From: Azospirillum sp. TSO35-2
GTDB lineage: Bacteria; Pseudomonadota; Alphaproteobacteria; Azospirillales; Azospirillaceae
Assembly (NCBI RefSeq): GCF_003116095.1
Contig: NZ_LGRA01000018.1
Location: 513,932-577,931 of the forward strand
DNA: 64,000 nt
Direction: 5' to 3'
The position numbers and the translations under genes were made by a program. Of the stretch, positions 51,139 through 60,452 are shown in pieces. Each line of letters begins with the position of its first letter. Position 1 is the first letter of the stretch. The notes under the pieces were generated by a model. The model was not told the DNA's origin. It did no database searches and saw nothing but the letters and a program-made list of their open reading frames with translations.

Positions 51139-52311
51139 TCAGGGCTTGAGGACCACTTTGATGCAACCATCGCGCTTGTCGCGGAAGGTCTTGTACATCT
51201 CGGGTCCGTTTTCGAGGGGTTCGGTGTGGGTGATGACGAAGGACGGGTCGATCTGCCCGTCCTGGATGCGGTGCAGCAGGTCGTCGGTCCAGCGGTTGAC
51301 GTGGGTCTGGCCCATGCGCCAGGTCAGCCCCTTGTTCATCGACATGCCGAACGGGATCTTGTCGACCAGCCCGCCATAGACACCCGGGATCGACAGCGTG
51401 CCGGCCGGGCGGCAGACATACATCATCTCGCGCAGGACGTGCGCCCGGTCGCTCTCCAGCATCAACGCCTGCTTGGCCCGGTCCATCATGCTGTCCAGCG
51501 TGGCGGTGGCGTGCGCCTCCATGCCGACGGCGTCGATGCACTTCTCCGGACCCTTGCCGCCGGTCAGCTCGTTCAGCCGTTCGACGACGCTCTCCTCTTC
51601 GAAATTGATGGTGATGGCGCCGCCGGCCTTGGCCATCGACAGGCGTTCCGCCACCCGGTCGATGGCGACGACCTGCTTGGCGCCCAGCAGCACGGCGCTG
51701 CGGATCGTCATCTGCCCGACCGGGCCGCAGCCCCAGATCGCCACGGTGTCGGTCGGCTGGATGTCGCACTGCGCCGCCGCCTGCCAGCCGGTGGGGAAGA
51801 TGTCGCCCAGGAACAGCACCTGTTCGTCGGTCAACCCGTTGGGAACCTTGATGTGGGTGTGGTCGGCGAAGGGCACCCGCACATATTCGGCCTGCCCGCC
51901 GGCGTAGCCGCCGGTCAGGTGGGTGTAGCCGAATAGCCCGGCGGTGGTGTGGCCAAAGACCTTGTCGGCCAGCGCCTTGTTGCGGTTGGACCGTTCACAG
52001 ACCGAGTAGTTGCCGCGTTTGCACTGGTCGCATTCGCCGCAGAAGATGGTGAAGGGGACCACCACCCGCTCGCCCACCTTCAGGGCGCCCTTGGCCTCGG
52101 CCCCGACCTCCATCACCTCGCCCATGAACTCATGGCCGACGATGTCGCCCTTTTCCATGCCCGGCATGAAGTGGTCATGCAGGTGCAGGTCCGACCCGCA
52201 GATGGCGCAGGTCGTCACCTTGACGATCGCGTCGCGTGGATGCTCGATCTGCGGATCCGGGACCGTGTCGCACCGGATGTCGTTGGCGCCGTGCCAGACC
52301 AAAGCTCTCAT
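51139..52311 (-). CDS. Zinc-dependent alcohol dehydrogenase (formaldehyde-dehydrogenase-like)
   Basis: 390 residues, MDR family. Catalytic zinc ligands Cys38 and His60-Glu61 (CGSD, GHEF); structural zinc C91, C94, C97 and C105. The nucleotide loop [14 protein letters not shown] is followed by AIDRV, an Asp that favours NAD. Length and the long insert near 250-300 match glutathione-independent formaldehyde dehydrogenase-like enzymes, so it may detoxify aldehydes made by the PQQ dehydrogenase; that link is inferred. First gene of a four-gene operon. Confidence 0.92.
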   Translation of the reverse strand: MRALVWHGANDIRCDTVPDPQIEHPRDAIVKVTTCAICGSDLHLHDHFMPGMEKGDIVGHEFMGEVMEVGAEAKGALKVGERVVVPFTIFCGECDQCKRGNYSVCERSNRNKALADKVFGHTTAGLFGYTHLTGGYAGGQAEYVRVPFADHTHIKVPNGLTDEQVLFLGDIFPTGWQAAAQCDIQPTDTVAIWGCGPVGQMTIRSAVLLGAKQVVAIDRVAERLSMAKAGGAITINFEEESVVERLNELTGGKGPEKCIDAVGMEAHATATLDSMMDRAKQALMLESDRAHVLREMMYVCRPAGTLSIPGVYGGLVDKIPFGMSMNKGLTWRMGQTHVNRWTDDLLHRIQDGQIDPSFVITHTEPLENGPEMYKTFRDKRDGCIKVVLKP

Positions 52312-52422
52312 GGATGTTCCCCGCTGAATTGGCGTGACATGCAGGTTCGACAACAGGACCGGCGGACGGAGCGTTCCGCCGTCGCCGGATTCCGCCCATC
52401 GGGTCAGCGTCTTTCGCTGCGT

Positions 52423-53043
52423 TCAGAGGATGAGGGCCTTCTCGCGCGCGACGCTGCCGGACATCACCGCCGTCTCGCCCTGGTCCAGGGCGTTGCGCAG
52501 GGCGGGGAAGTCGATCTCCTCCTCCTGCCGGATGTGGCCCTGGACGATGCGCTTCAGTTCGTGGGCGACGGCGAGCCAGCGCGGGTCGTCCTTCGGCAGC
52601 CGTTCCAGTGTGAACAGGTGCATCTTCATCTCGGCGTGCTCGCCGTAGAGCTGCCTGGTGTCGTCCTGCTTGTGCGCCTGGTCGTGCAGCATCGGGTAGA
52701 CGACGTCCTCCTCCGCCATGGCGTGCGCGGCGAGCCGCCGTTTCAGGCGAAGCAACAACTGGGTCCGCCGCATCGTCGCGTCGATCGGCGTCTGCACCAT
52801 CTCGTTCAGCAGGGACTGGATGTGGCGGTGGTCGTTGATCAGCGCGTCGAAGGCGTCACGGCCGGACGACGCCCGCGCCGACCCGGCCATCTGCGCCACC
52901 ACCGGCGGCAGAAGCCGGCTCGCCACCACAGCCAGCGCCGCCCCGCCCGCCATCATCGCCAACCCGCGCACGGACAGCCAGCCCATGCCGCGATCATCCG
53001 AATACCGCTCGCCTGAGTTCCGCACATCCGAATAGCGTGCCAT
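52423..53043 (-). CDS. Hemerythrin HHE-domain protein with membrane anchor
   Basis: 206 residues. A single hydrophobic helix at about 25-50, then a four-helix hemerythrin domain: DHRHIQSLL (His72/74), AAHAMAEEDVVYPML (His107, Glu111), YGEHAEMKMHL (His136) and GHIRQEEEIDFP (His170, Glu174). Such di-iron proteins sense or buffer O2, NO or iron. The ATG follows GGAAGGAG. Confidence 0.9.
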   Translation of the reverse strand: MARYSDVRNSGERYSDDRGMGWLSVRGLAMMAGGAALAVVASRLLPPVVAQMAGSARASSGRDAFDALINDHRHIQSLLNEMVQTPIDATMRRTQLLLRLKRRLAAHAMAEEDVVYPMLHDQAHKQDDTRQLYGEHAEMKMHLFTLERLPKDDPRWLAVAHELKRIVQGHIRQEEEIDFPALRNALDQGETAVMSGSVAREKALIL

Positions 53044-53129
53044 GGCATGGCTCCTTCCTGCCGGTGAGGTCATCACGCCGACAACAGGCGCCGTCGCCCG
53101 GCGTTCCGACCCCTGCCCGGCAGGGCCGG

Positions 53130-54566
53130 CTACCGCGGCGCCCCCTTGCGCAGCGGTCCGGCGGTCGTCACCAGCAGGCCGAGCAGCGCGAGGCTGGTGA
53201 AGAACAGGTAGGATTGCAGGACGTTGAAGGTGGTGTCGGCCAACTGGCTGAGCGGCTGGAAGAAGTCGTTGCTGGCGATGGCGAACAGGACGCTCAGGAT
53301 CAGCAGAAGACGCAGGCTGCGGCCGCGGTCCCGACCCGGCCCATCCCATCGCGCGCCATCCAGCAGGACGAACAGCAGGTAGGCGAAGGCCGGCAGCAGC
53401 ACGCCGTAATGGGGCACCCACGAGATCGGCGAGCCCAGCGTGAAGCAGACCGCCGCCGCCAGGAAGGACGTCATGCGGTCGCGCTCGCCGCCACCGATCC
53501 GCCAGAGCAGGCCGAACAGCATGAAGGCCACGCCCGACGCCAGCGTCGCGACATGGACCAGCGGGTGGTAGGGGGCGAAGGCGCTGCCGCGCCACTCCGT
53601 GTCGTCGCCCATGGTGGACAGGTGGTTGGCGCCGTTGTGGAGCAGCCGGTTCAGCAGCCCGTTGACGGTCTGGTTGCTGTAGTAGCTCTCGCCATGCTGG
53701 CCGAGGAAAGCCAGGACGTCGAGATAGCGGATCGACGGGCCGAACCCGTACAGGGCGACCGCCGCCGCGAAGCCGGGGACCACCACCGCCACCCAGCCCA
53801 GCACCAGCCCCCATTCGCGGCGCAGCAGCGCCCACAGCACGAACAGCGACAACTGCGGCTTGATCAGCGTCGATCCGCCGAGCAGCGCGCCGGCCATCAC
53901 GCGCCGGTTGCGGAAGAAGCACAGGCTGGCGAAGACGAAGGCCGCGTTCAGCCAAACCTGCATCTGCCCGACGGCGAAGGCCTTGACGATGGGATAGAAG
54001 CACAGGGTGGCGAGCACGCCGAGGCCGGCCAGCGCCCAGCGGGCGGTGGTGTCGCGCAGCGGCCGGTCCAGTCCCAGCCGCCCGGCCAGATCCAGCATCA
54101 GCAGCGCCATGCCGCCGGCCGTCGCGATCACCAGCAGCAGGTTGATCATGGCGTAGACGCGCAGGTGAAGCAGCCCCACCGCCGACAGCAGTTCCATCGG
54201 CAGCAGCGAGGTCAGGGGATACTGGAACTTCACATGCTGGGTGAAGAACACCGCGTCATAGACGTTCTCCGTTCCCTGCCGGCCCATCCCGTGGGTGTGC
54301 AGCCAGGTGAAGGCCGTCATCATCGGTTCCCAGGAATCGAGCGGCAGCCGTTCCGGCGACCCGGCGAAGATCAGCGTCAGGACGTCGAGGACGGTGGTCT
54401 CGTCCAGATTGGCGATGTCCAGGTATGGCCGGAACACGAAACCGAACAGGGTGTCGGCGCACAGGACGAACAGGAAGGCGATGGTGATCGACCACACCAC
54501 GAACCGCTCGTCCGGCGCCGGATGTCCGCGCCTTGCACCGGCAACCACGATTCCCTCTGTTTCCAT
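53130..54566 (-). CDS. GT87-like polyprenol-phosphate mannosyltransferase (DUF2029)
   Basis: 478 residues with about ten helices; GT-C fold. The large periplasmic first loop follows FRPYLDIANLDET, and LTSLLPMELLSAVG and TLIKPQLSLFVLWALLRREW match the DUF2029/GT87 pattern. Enzymes of this family add a mannosyl or related residue from polyprenyl phosphate to an external acceptor. It is 17 kb from the glycan cluster and not clearly linked to it. Confidence 0.8.
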   Translation of the reverse strand: METEGIVVAGARRGHPAPDERFVVWSITIAFLFVLCADTLFGFVFRPYLDIANLDETTVLDVLTLIFAGSPERLPLDSWEPMMTAFTWLHTHGMGRQGTENVYDAVFFTQHVKFQYPLTSLLPMELLSAVGLLHLRVYAMINLLLVIATAGGMALLMLDLAGRLGLDRPLRDTTARWALAGLGVLATLCFYPIVKAFAVGQMQVWLNAAFVFASLCFFRNRRVMAGALLGGSTLIKPQLSLFVLWALLRREWGLVLGWVAVVVPGFAAAVALYGFGPSIRYLDVLAFLGQHGESYYSNQTVNGLLNRLLHNGANHLSTMGDDTEWRGSAFAPYHPLVHVATLASGVAFMLFGLLWRIGGGERDRMTSFLAAAVCFTLGSPISWVPHYGVLLPAFAYLLFVLLDGARWDGPGRDRGRSLRLLLILSVLFAIASNDFFQPLSQLADTTFNVLQSYLFFTSLALLGLLVTTAGPLRKGAPR

Positions 54567-54740
54567 CGCGCATTCCCCCCGGGCTGTGTCCGACGTCGGC
54601 CGTTGTCCGCTCCCTTGTCGGGTGGTTCGGCCGAAGGTCTAGGACGCTACGCCAGGGGGTGTGTGCGGGGGAACATGCCTTGCCGGTGCTGGACCGGGGT
54701 AATGCCATTGAACGGCGCGGCCTTTCCGGCGCGGCGGCGC

Positions 54741-55058
54741 TCAGCCGGGCTTGCCGGCCTCCCGGTTGCGCGGGCGCTTGCCGGCGTCGGACTTGGGTGT
54801 CGGCGGGGCGGCGTGCTGGTCGGGCAGGTCGCGGCGCTGGCCGGTGTCCGCGCCGACGGTGACGGTGGTTTCCGGCCCGCCGCCGAGCGTGCCCGGCGTG
54901 TCGTCCGCCGTGCCGGTGGCAACCCCCATCCCCTGGCCGGCCCGGCCGGGGGTGATCGGCCCGCCGCCATAGGCACCGGCGTTCGGGGCGTCGGCGTTCG
55001 TCACCGGTTTCCCGCCCCCCTGCCTGTTTCGGTCATCGCGCTTGTCCTGATCGGCCAT
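54741..55058 (-). CDS. Small disordered hypothetical protein
   Basis: 105 residues, rich in Gly, Pro, Asp and Thr, no hydrophobic core: MADQDKRDDRNRQGGG opens it. A good ribosome site (GGAGGACGGC) and codon use like its neighbours favour a real gene. Family unknown. The composition recalls desiccation- or stress-related disordered proteins, without proof. Confidence 0.6.
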   Translation of the reverse strand: MADQDKRDDRNRQGGGKPVTNADAPNAGAYGGGPITPGRAGQGMGVATGTADDTPGTLGGGPETTVTVGADTGQRRDLPDQHAAPPTPKSDAGKRPRNREAGKPG

Positions 55059-55210
55059 GCCGTCCTCCGGGTTGGGTGTGTCCTTCGGCCAACATCGCCG
55101 CCTTGCCGGAGTTCCGCCGTTCGCCGACGGGAACGCCGGTGAGCCGGCCCGGTTGTCAGTCGGCGGCGTGCCGCGACGGCCGCCGCCGAGACATCCCGAC
55201 GGAGACGTCC

Positions 55211-55798
55211 TTGACGGCCCAACACCCCCCAGCCCCCGACGACGACGACCGCAGCGGCCGGACGCCGACCTATCCCCCGCCGCAGTCCCCCGGCCTCAGC
55301 GCCGTGCTGGAACGCAACATCCAGGCGCTCCAGTCCCGCCGGAAGCGGGAGGAGGTGGAGGCCACCTTCGAGACACGCATCGCCGAGGCGATCACCCGCT
55401 TCACCGGCAGCATGCGCTTCGTCTACCTGCATCTCGCGCTGTTCGGCGTCTGGATCATCGCCAACCTGGGCTGGATCCCCGGCATCCCCACCTGGGACCC
55501 GTCTTTCGTCATCCTGGCGATGATGGCCTCGGTCGAGGCGATCTTCCTGTCGACCTTCGTGCTGATCAGCCAGAACCGCATGGCCGAGGTATCGGACAAG
55601 CGCGCCGACCTCGACCTCCAGATCAGCCTGCTCGCCGAGCATGAGGTGACCCGGCTGGTGACGCTGGTGTCGTCGATCGCCGACCATCTGGGGGTCAAGA
55701 GCGAGGTCGACGCGGAGCTGGACGTGATCCGCCAGGACGTCGCCCCCGACGCGGTGCTGGACGAGATCGAGGCGAGCAAGACCAGGGACAAGCCGTAA
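55211..55798 (+). CDS. DUF1003 membrane protein
   Basis: 195 residues from a TTG preceded by GGAGACG. A Pro-rich N-terminus, then FVYLHLALFGVWIIANLGWIP and FVILAMMASVEAIFLSTFVLISQNRMAEVSDKRADLDLQI, the two-helix DUF1003 core with its following SQNRxxxxxDxRA motif. Proteins of this family are cyclic-nucleotide- or stress-related in some contexts; the function is unknown. Confidence 0.88.
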   Translation: MTAQHPPAPDDDDRSGRTPTYPPPQSPGLSAVLERNIQALQSRRKREEVEATFETRIAEAITRFTGSMRFVYLHLALFGVWIIANLGWIPGIPTWDPSFVILAMMASVEAIFLSTFVLISQNRMAEVSDKRADLDLQISLLAEHEVTRLVTLVSSIADHLGVKSEVDAELDVIRQDVAPDAVLDEIEASKTRDKP

Positions 55799-55974
55799 CG
55801 GCAACCCACCGTTGCCGGATGCATGGTCGTTATGCTTCCAGGGAATCCCTAAAGCGTTATGAATCATTGCTCTGGCGGCTGAGTGTGTCCTAGAGTCACG
55901 CTTCCAGGACTCGGACCCGGTGCCAGACGCCGTCCCGACGCAACCAGCTTCAGGCCCCGCGGTGACCGACGGTG

Positions 55975-56592
55975 ATGGCGTCTTCTCACATAATCGTCGG
56001 TGGGGCGACCTGGTTCTACGTCTCGACCCGGTTCGGGGTGGCGTTCGACGTGGTGGCGTTCGGCGCCGCCATCGTCGGGTCGCTGGCGCCGGACATCGAC
56101 CACCCGAAATCGACGCTGGGGCAACTGCTGCGGCCGTTGTCGTCGTGGATCTCACGGGTCTTCGGGCATCGCGGCGTCACCCACTCGGCGCTGGCCATCG
56201 CCGGCTGCCTGTGGGTTCTGCATGAATACACCGCCTACTCGCGCCTGCTGATCCCCTTCATCGTCGGCTACCTGACCCATCTCGGCGGCGACCTGCTGAC
56301 GCCGGCCGGCCTGCCGCTGCTGTGGCCGATCAAGCGGCGGCGGAACTTCGCCCTGCCGATCCTGAAGACCGGCGGCTTTTCCGAGCAGTTGGCGGTGACG
56401 CTGCTGGCCGGGTGGATGATCTCCGGCCTGTTCGCCGGCGGTTGGCCGGAGTTCCCGCTGCAGCGCCCCTGGCGCTCCGTCGTCGCCGCGGCGCAGAGCT
56501 ATCTGGGGGAGGCCGGGCCGGACAAGAGCATGCCGCCGCCCCCCGCTCGCAAACCGCCGGACAGCAGCCGGCCGAAGCCGCTCAAAGGATAG
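55975..56592 (+). CDS. YdjM-like membrane-bound metal-dependent hydrolase (DUF457)
   Basis: 205 residues. The metal-binding pattern is present: early SSHIIVGG, PDIDHPKST, HRGVTHSALA and HLGGDLLTPAG. Four helices. This family of inner-membrane putative hydrolases includes the LexA-regulated YdjM; substrates are unknown. The tail after ~175 is a Pro/Lys-rich extension. A GTG one codon upstream could also start it. Confidence 0.87.
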   Translation: MASSHIIVGGATWFYVSTRFGVAFDVVAFGAAIVGSLAPDIDHPKSTLGQLLRPLSSWISRVFGHRGVTHSALAIAGCLWVLHEYTAYSRLLIPFIVGYLTHLGGDLLTPAGLPLLWPIKRRRNFALPILKTGGFSEQLAVTLLAGWMISGLFAGGWPEFPLQRPWRSVVAAAQSYLGEAGPDKSMPPPPARKPPDSSRPKPLKG

Positions 56593-56593
56593 G

Positions 56594-56638
56594 GCGGTCC
56601 ACCGCGAGCCTGCCGCCACTCGGCTCGCGGTGGACCGC
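56594..56638. terminator. Bidirectional terminator hairpin
   Basis: A perfect 17 bp inverted repeat (56594-56610 and 56622-56638) with an 11-base loop, immediately after the hydrolase stop and 19 bp before the pyruvate kinase stop. It serves both convergent genes. Confidence 0.75.
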
Positions 56639-56657
56639 TCTTCGACCGCTCGCCGTA

Positions 56658-58157
56658 TCAGGCGTCGGCCAACTCGTTCGGTTGTTCGGCGCCGACCTCG
56701 CGGCGCGGCTCCTGGCGGCTCGGCGGCTCGACCCAGGCGATGCGCAGGACGTTGGTCGAACCCGGCATGCCGAAGGGGACGCCGGCGGTGATCACCAGCC
56801 GCTGGCCCTCGTCGGCCAGACCCTGGACGTAGGCCAGCCGCGCCGCCTTGTGCACCATGTCGGAGAAGCTCTGCACATCCTCCGTCCGCACCGCGTGGAC
56901 GCCGTAGGCCAGGACCAGCCGGCGCGAGGCCGCGGCGCTGGCGGTCAGGCAGAGGATCGGCACCTCCGGCCGCTCGCGGGCGGCGCGCAGCGTGGTCGAA
57001 CCCGACGTCGTGTAGGTGACGATCGCCGCCGCCTTGATGGTGTGGGCGACCTGACGCGCCGCCGCGGTGATGGCGTCGGCGGAGGTCTCCTCCGGATCGG
57101 CGTGCTGGGCGTCCATCATCGCGCGGTAGAGCGGATCGGTCTCCACCCGGCGGGCGATGCGGTCCATGATCGACACCGCTTCGACCGGGTAGTCGCCCGA
57201 GGCGGTCTCGGCCGACAGCATCACCGCGTCGGCGCCGTCGAACACGGCGGTCGCCACGTCCGACGCCTCGGCGCGGGTCGGGGCCGGGGCGCTGATCATC
57301 GATTCCAGCATCTGGGTCGCGACGATCACCGGCTTGCCGGTCAGGCGGGCGGCGCGGATGATGCGCTTCTGGATCGACGGCACGTCTTCCGGCGGCATCT
57401 CGACGCCGAGATCGCCGCGGGCGACCATGACGCCGTCCGACATCTCGACGATGCGGTCGAGATGCTGGATCGCCTGCGGCTTCTCCAGCTTCGACAGCAG
57501 GGCGGCGCGGCCGGCGACCAGCTTGCGCGCCTCGGCCACGTCTTCCGGCCGCTGGACGAAGCTCAGCGCCACCCAGTCCACCCCCTGGTCGAGGGCGAAG
57601 GTCAGGTCGGCGCGGTCCTTGGCGGTCAGCGGCGACAGCGGCAGCACCACGCCCGGCACGTTCACGCCCTTGCGGTCCGACAGCTTGGTGCCGGACACCA
57701 CGACGGTGTCGGCGAAGTCGGCGCCGCAGGCGGTCACCCGCAGCCGGACCTTGCCGTCGTCGAGCAGCAACTCGGCGTCGGGCACCAGCGCGGCGAAGAT
57801 CTCCGGATGGGGCATGCCGACGCGGGTGATGTCGCCGGGCTCCTTCGACAGGTCAAGCCGGAACGGCTGGCCGGCGGTCAGATGGATCGGGCCGTTGGCG
57901 AAGGTCGCCAGCCGCAGCTTCGGGCCCTGCAGGTCGGCCATGATGGCGATGGGGCGGCCGGTCTCTTCCTCCAGCGCGCGGATGGCGCGCACCCGCTCGC
58001 CGTGGTCGCTGTGGCTGCCGTGGCTGAAGTTCAGGCGGAAGACGTCGACCCCGGCCTCGAACAGCGTGCGGATCATCGCCGGCGTCGAGGAGGAGGGGCC
58101 GAGCGTGGCGACGATCTTCGTCTGCCGGTACCGGCGGATCGGTTTCATGGTGCTCAT
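56658..58157 (-). CDS. pyk: Pyruvate kinase
   Basis: 499 residues, normal length. The barrel motifs are intact: VDVFRLNFSHG, MADLQGPKLR, LSKLEKPQAI with the catalytic Lys, MVARGDLGVEMP, and the nucleotide loop MLESMISAPAPTRAEASDVA. The C-terminal allosteric domain follows. It makes ATP and pyruvate from PEP. The start MSTMKP is 11 bases after GGAG; the upstream leader holds the ATACTAATATAT site at 58283. Confidence 0.96.
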   Translation of the reverse strand: MSTMKPIRRYRQTKIVATLGPSSSTPAMIRTLFEAGVDVFRLNFSHGSHSDHGERVRAIRALEEETGRPIAIMADLQGPKLRLATFANGPIHLTAGQPFRLDLSKEPGDITRVGMPHPEIFAALVPDAELLLDDGKVRLRVTACGADFADTVVVSGTKLSDRKGVNVPGVVLPLSPLTAKDRADLTFALDQGVDWVALSFVQRPEDVAEARKLVAGRAALLSKLEKPQAIQHLDRIVEMSDGVMVARGDLGVEMPPEDVPSIQKRIIRAARLTGKPVIVATQMLESMISAPAPTRAEASDVATAVFDGADAVMLSAETASGDYPVEAVSIMDRIARRVETDPLYRAMMDAQHADPEETSADAITAAARQVAHTIKAAAIVTYTTSGSTTLRAARERPEVPILCLTASAAASRRLVLAYGVHAVRTEDVQSFSDMVHKAARLAYVQGLADEGQRLVITAGVPFGMPGSTNVLRIAWVEPPSRQEPRREVGAEQPNELADA

Positions 58158-58282
58158 GTCGAAGCAGGCTCCGAAGAGGGAAGGGGGCGGCGCTGCGGCC
58201 TTCGTGTCCGGGGCGGGGGAGCGGCGCGGATCGCGGTCGTCCGGGCGCCGGGTAGCCCCGCATGGGATAAGCTGACGAAAAT

Positions 58283-58294
58283 ATACTAATATAT
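58283..58294. promoter_or_regulatory. ATACTAATATAT site upstream of pyk
   Basis: An AT-only island in GC-rich DNA, 126-137 bp upstream of the pyruvate kinase start. The same 12-mer occurs upstream of galM at 59858, and its core ATACTARTAT occurs as a perfect palindrome before the HAD gene at 61256. This points to one regulator. Confidence 0.55.
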
Positions 58295-58370
58295 TACCGT
58301 GAGGTGCAAGCGATGCCTGAGGCCGGCGTGCCGGCACGACACTTTGTCGCACCCCGCGGCGGCGTGTCCG

Positions 58371-58637
58371 TCAGCGGTCCGGCCGCCGCCCGGTCCTGCT
58401 TCGCAGCCGTCCCGGCAGCGGCGCGTCGGAGGAGTCCAACGCCAACAGGATGGGCAGGACGAGGCAGAGCGCACCGCCGGCGCTCATGCCGGCGACCCGC
58501 GCCCAACCATCCAGGGCGTGGTCGGCGACCAGCGCCAGCAGCGCCCCGGCGGCGAGCAGGCCCGCGTAGGTCAACGGGCCCAACCGCGGCCGACCCTGGA
58601 GCAGGGTCGGCGTGTGAAGGTGGCGTGCCATGGCCAT
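58371..58637 (-). CDS. Small two-helix membrane protein
   Basis: 88 residues. Two hydrophobic segments (YAGLLAAGALLALVADHAL and GMSAGGALCLVLPILLALDSS) sit between an Arg/His-containing start and a basic tail. It begins 8 bp after galM and is preceded by GAGGCGGCA, so it is probably co-transcribed with galM. No family recognised. Confidence 0.65.
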   Translation of the reverse strand: MAMARHLHTPTLLQGRPRLGPLTYAGLLAAGALLALVADHALDGWARVAGMSAGGALCLVLPILLALDSSDAPLPGRLRSRTGRRPDR

Positions 58638-58644
58638 TGCCGCC

Positions 58645-59718
58645 TCAGGCGACCCCGAATCCGTAGACGATCCGGCCGGTGTACCACTGGCCCGGCTTCA
58701 GGACGGTGGACGGGAAGCTGGGGATGTTGACGGCGTTCGGGAACTGCGACGGCTCCACGCAGAAGCCGCTGTGCTTCTGGTACAGCGTGCCGCCCTTGCC
58801 GACGTCGCGCGGGGTTTTCCCTTCCAGGAAATTGCCGGTGTAGACCTGCAGGCCCGGCTCGGTCGAGCTGACCTCCAGCGTACGGCCGCTGGCCGGGTGC
58901 AGGACCAGGGCGTGCGGCGCCAGCACGCCGGCCGGCTTGTCGATCACGAAATGCAGGTCGTAGCCATGGCCCAGCGCCAGCATGCGGTCCGGCAGTCCGA
59001 TGCGGGCGCCAAAGGCGGTCGGGCTGCGGAAGTCGTGCGGCGTGCCCGCCACCGGCACCATCTCGCCGGTCGGCACGGCGTTGTCGCCGAGGGCCAGGTA
59101 GCGGTCGGACCGCACGGTGGCGACATGGTCGAGGATCGATGCCCCGCCGTCGCCCGAGAGGTTGAAGAAGGTGTGGTCGGTGAAGTTGGCGATGGTGGTC
59201 TTGTCGGCCGCCACCGCGGTCCAGCTGATGGTCAGCGCGTTGTCGTCGTCCACCGCATAGACCAGCCGCAGCGGCAGGGTGCCGGGGAAGCCCTCCTCGC
59301 CATCCTGGAAGACGTAGGTCAGTTCCAGGCTGGACTCGTCGATCTGCCGGGCGTCGAACACGCGGAAGCGCGAGCCGCGCTGGCCGCCATGCAGCGTGTT
59401 GGGCGGGCTGTTGACGCTGGCCTGATGCGCCACGCCGTCCAGCGTGAAGCGGCCCTGGTCGATGCGCCCGCAATAGCGGCCGATGAAGGAGCCCATCGAG
59501 GCCTGGCCGTTCATCACGCCGTCGATGCTGTCATAGCCCTGCACCACGTCGCCCAGCACGCCGTTGCGGTCGGGGACCAGGATCTGCTCGATCTTCGAGC
59601 CGTAGTTGGTGATCCGCACCACCATGCCCTTGCGGTTGCGCAGGGTGAACAGGTCGACGGGCTTGCCGTCGATGGTGGTTTGGAAATTCTCACGCTTGAG
59701 GTCAGCGTAGGTCGCCAT
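58645..59718 (-). CDS. galM: Aldose 1-epimerase (galactose mutarotase)
   Basis: 357 residues. The catalytic His lies in DHTFFNLSGDG and the catalytic Glu in FCVEPSQFPNAVN; NTLHGGQRG is the substrate loop. It interconverts alpha and beta anomers of galactose or glucose. Start at MATYADLKREN after AGGGG; sequence upstream is non-coding. A sugar-type operator (59858) lies upstream. Confidence 0.95.
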   Translation of the reverse strand: MATYADLKRENFQTTIDGKPVDLFTLRNRKGMVVRITNYGSKIEQILVPDRNGVLGDVVQGYDSIDGVMNGQASMGSFIGRYCGRIDQGRFTLDGVAHQASVNSPPNTLHGGQRGSRFRVFDARQIDESSLELTYVFQDGEEGFPGTLPLRLVYAVDDDNALTISWTAVAADKTTIANFTDHTFFNLSGDGGASILDHVATVRSDRYLALGDNAVPTGEMVPVAGTPHDFRSPTAFGARIGLPDRMLALGHGYDLHFVIDKPAGVLAPHALVLHPASGRTLEVSSTEPGLQVYTGNFLEGKTPRDVGKGGTLYQKHSGFCVEPSQFPNAVNIPSFPSTVLKPGQWYTGRIVYGFGVA

Positions 59719-59744
59719 AGTCCAGGCACCCCTGTTTGAAGATG

Positions 59745-59825
59745 TCAAAGTAAGCCGAGAAACAGCAGCCCCAGCATCACAACAACACGCAGGAGCAGCG
59801 CCGTTTCCAATGGGTCCGAGGTCAT
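59745..59825 (-). CDS. Putative tiny membrane peptide upstream of galM
   Basis: 26 codons: MTSDPLETALLLRVVVMLGL then LFLGLL. It has a single strongly hydrophobic helix behind an acidic start, a ribosome-site-like GGCGAGG about eight bases upstream, and its stop lies 26 bp before the galM ATG. The composition is unlike random translation of this GC-rich DNA. It could be a small membrane protein or a leader peptide. Unproven. Confidence 0.4.
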   Translation of the reverse strand: MTSDPLETALLLRVVVMLGLLFLGLL

Positions 59826-59857
59826 GGGTCGAGCCTCGCCGTGAAGTCGAGCCCATA

Positions 59858-59869
59858 ATACTAATATAT
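59858..59869. promoter_or_regulatory. ATACTAATATAT site upstream of galM
   Basis: Identical 12-mer to the one before pyk (58283). It lies 33-44 bp upstream of the tiny peptide start and 140-151 bp upstream of galM, in a local AT-rich patch, so it is well placed for an operator or core promoter. Confidence 0.55.
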
Positions 59870-60262
59870 AAGTGAAGAATGCAAACGCACTCGGCACGCT
59901 CACCCGTCACTGGACAGTTTGCCGCAGATCGGCCGGAGCCGTGCCGCAGCGAGATCGGACAGCATCGCGCGGCCTTGTCCGCAATCGTTGCGGTGTTGAA
60001 CTCTTGTCGTTGTCCACAAACCTCGAAAGCCAAACCCGCCATCGGCGCTTGTTTCAAAGTCGAACGTGTTCGGAGCGCTACGATCCTTTTCCGCAGTGTC
60101 GATCATGCACAGTCACAGCGCTGTGATGCAGTGCAACATCACCATGAAAGACATGCGCTTTGTGCGTGTTGCTTCCACAATGAGCGGTGGCAACATGGTC
60201 TTGCCGATGACGGCGCCTCCTCTGACGCCCGCTCATCGAACCTTTTTCCAGGAGCAAGAGCC
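59870..60262. other. Non-coding gap between galM and a small exported protein gene
   Basis: About 390 bp with markedly lower GC than the surroundings. An open frame runs rightward through it into the small exported protein, but has no family features. A CGAAC-GT-GTTCG palindrome lies near 60061-60072. No RNA gene recognised; it should hold promoters for both divergent units. Confidence 0.4.
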
Positions 60263-60430
60263 ATGATCACCCGTCATTCCTGCGCCCGCGCCGTGATTGC
60301 CGCCGGTTTCGCACTGGCCTCCCTGCTCGCGGTTGCCGCCAGTGCGGCCGTCAACCCGGCCCCGGCCCCGGCGAACGTCGCCGCGCCGGCGACCACCCAG
60401 ATCGACAGCCAACTGTTCCTGTTCAACTGA
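60263..60430 (+). CDS. Small exported protein
   Basis: 55 residues. A clear Sec signal peptide (basic MITRHSCAR, hydrophobic AVIAAGFALASLLAVAASA) leaves a mature part of ~27 residues rich in Ala and Pro, ending IDSQLFLFN. AGGAGCAAGAG precedes the ATG at a good distance. It is short and without a recognised family, but the signal and ribosome site make it believable. Confidence 0.6.
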   Translation: MITRHSCARAVIAAGFALASLLAVAASAAVNPAPAPANVAAPATTQIDSQLFLFN

Positions 60431-60452
60431 CCGTCCGGCGTGGTCCGCGGTC

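Noticed and set aside
59879..60262. N-terminal extension of the small exported protein
   Set aside because: The open frame continues upstream, but has no ribosome site, no domain, and would bury the signal peptide inside the protein.
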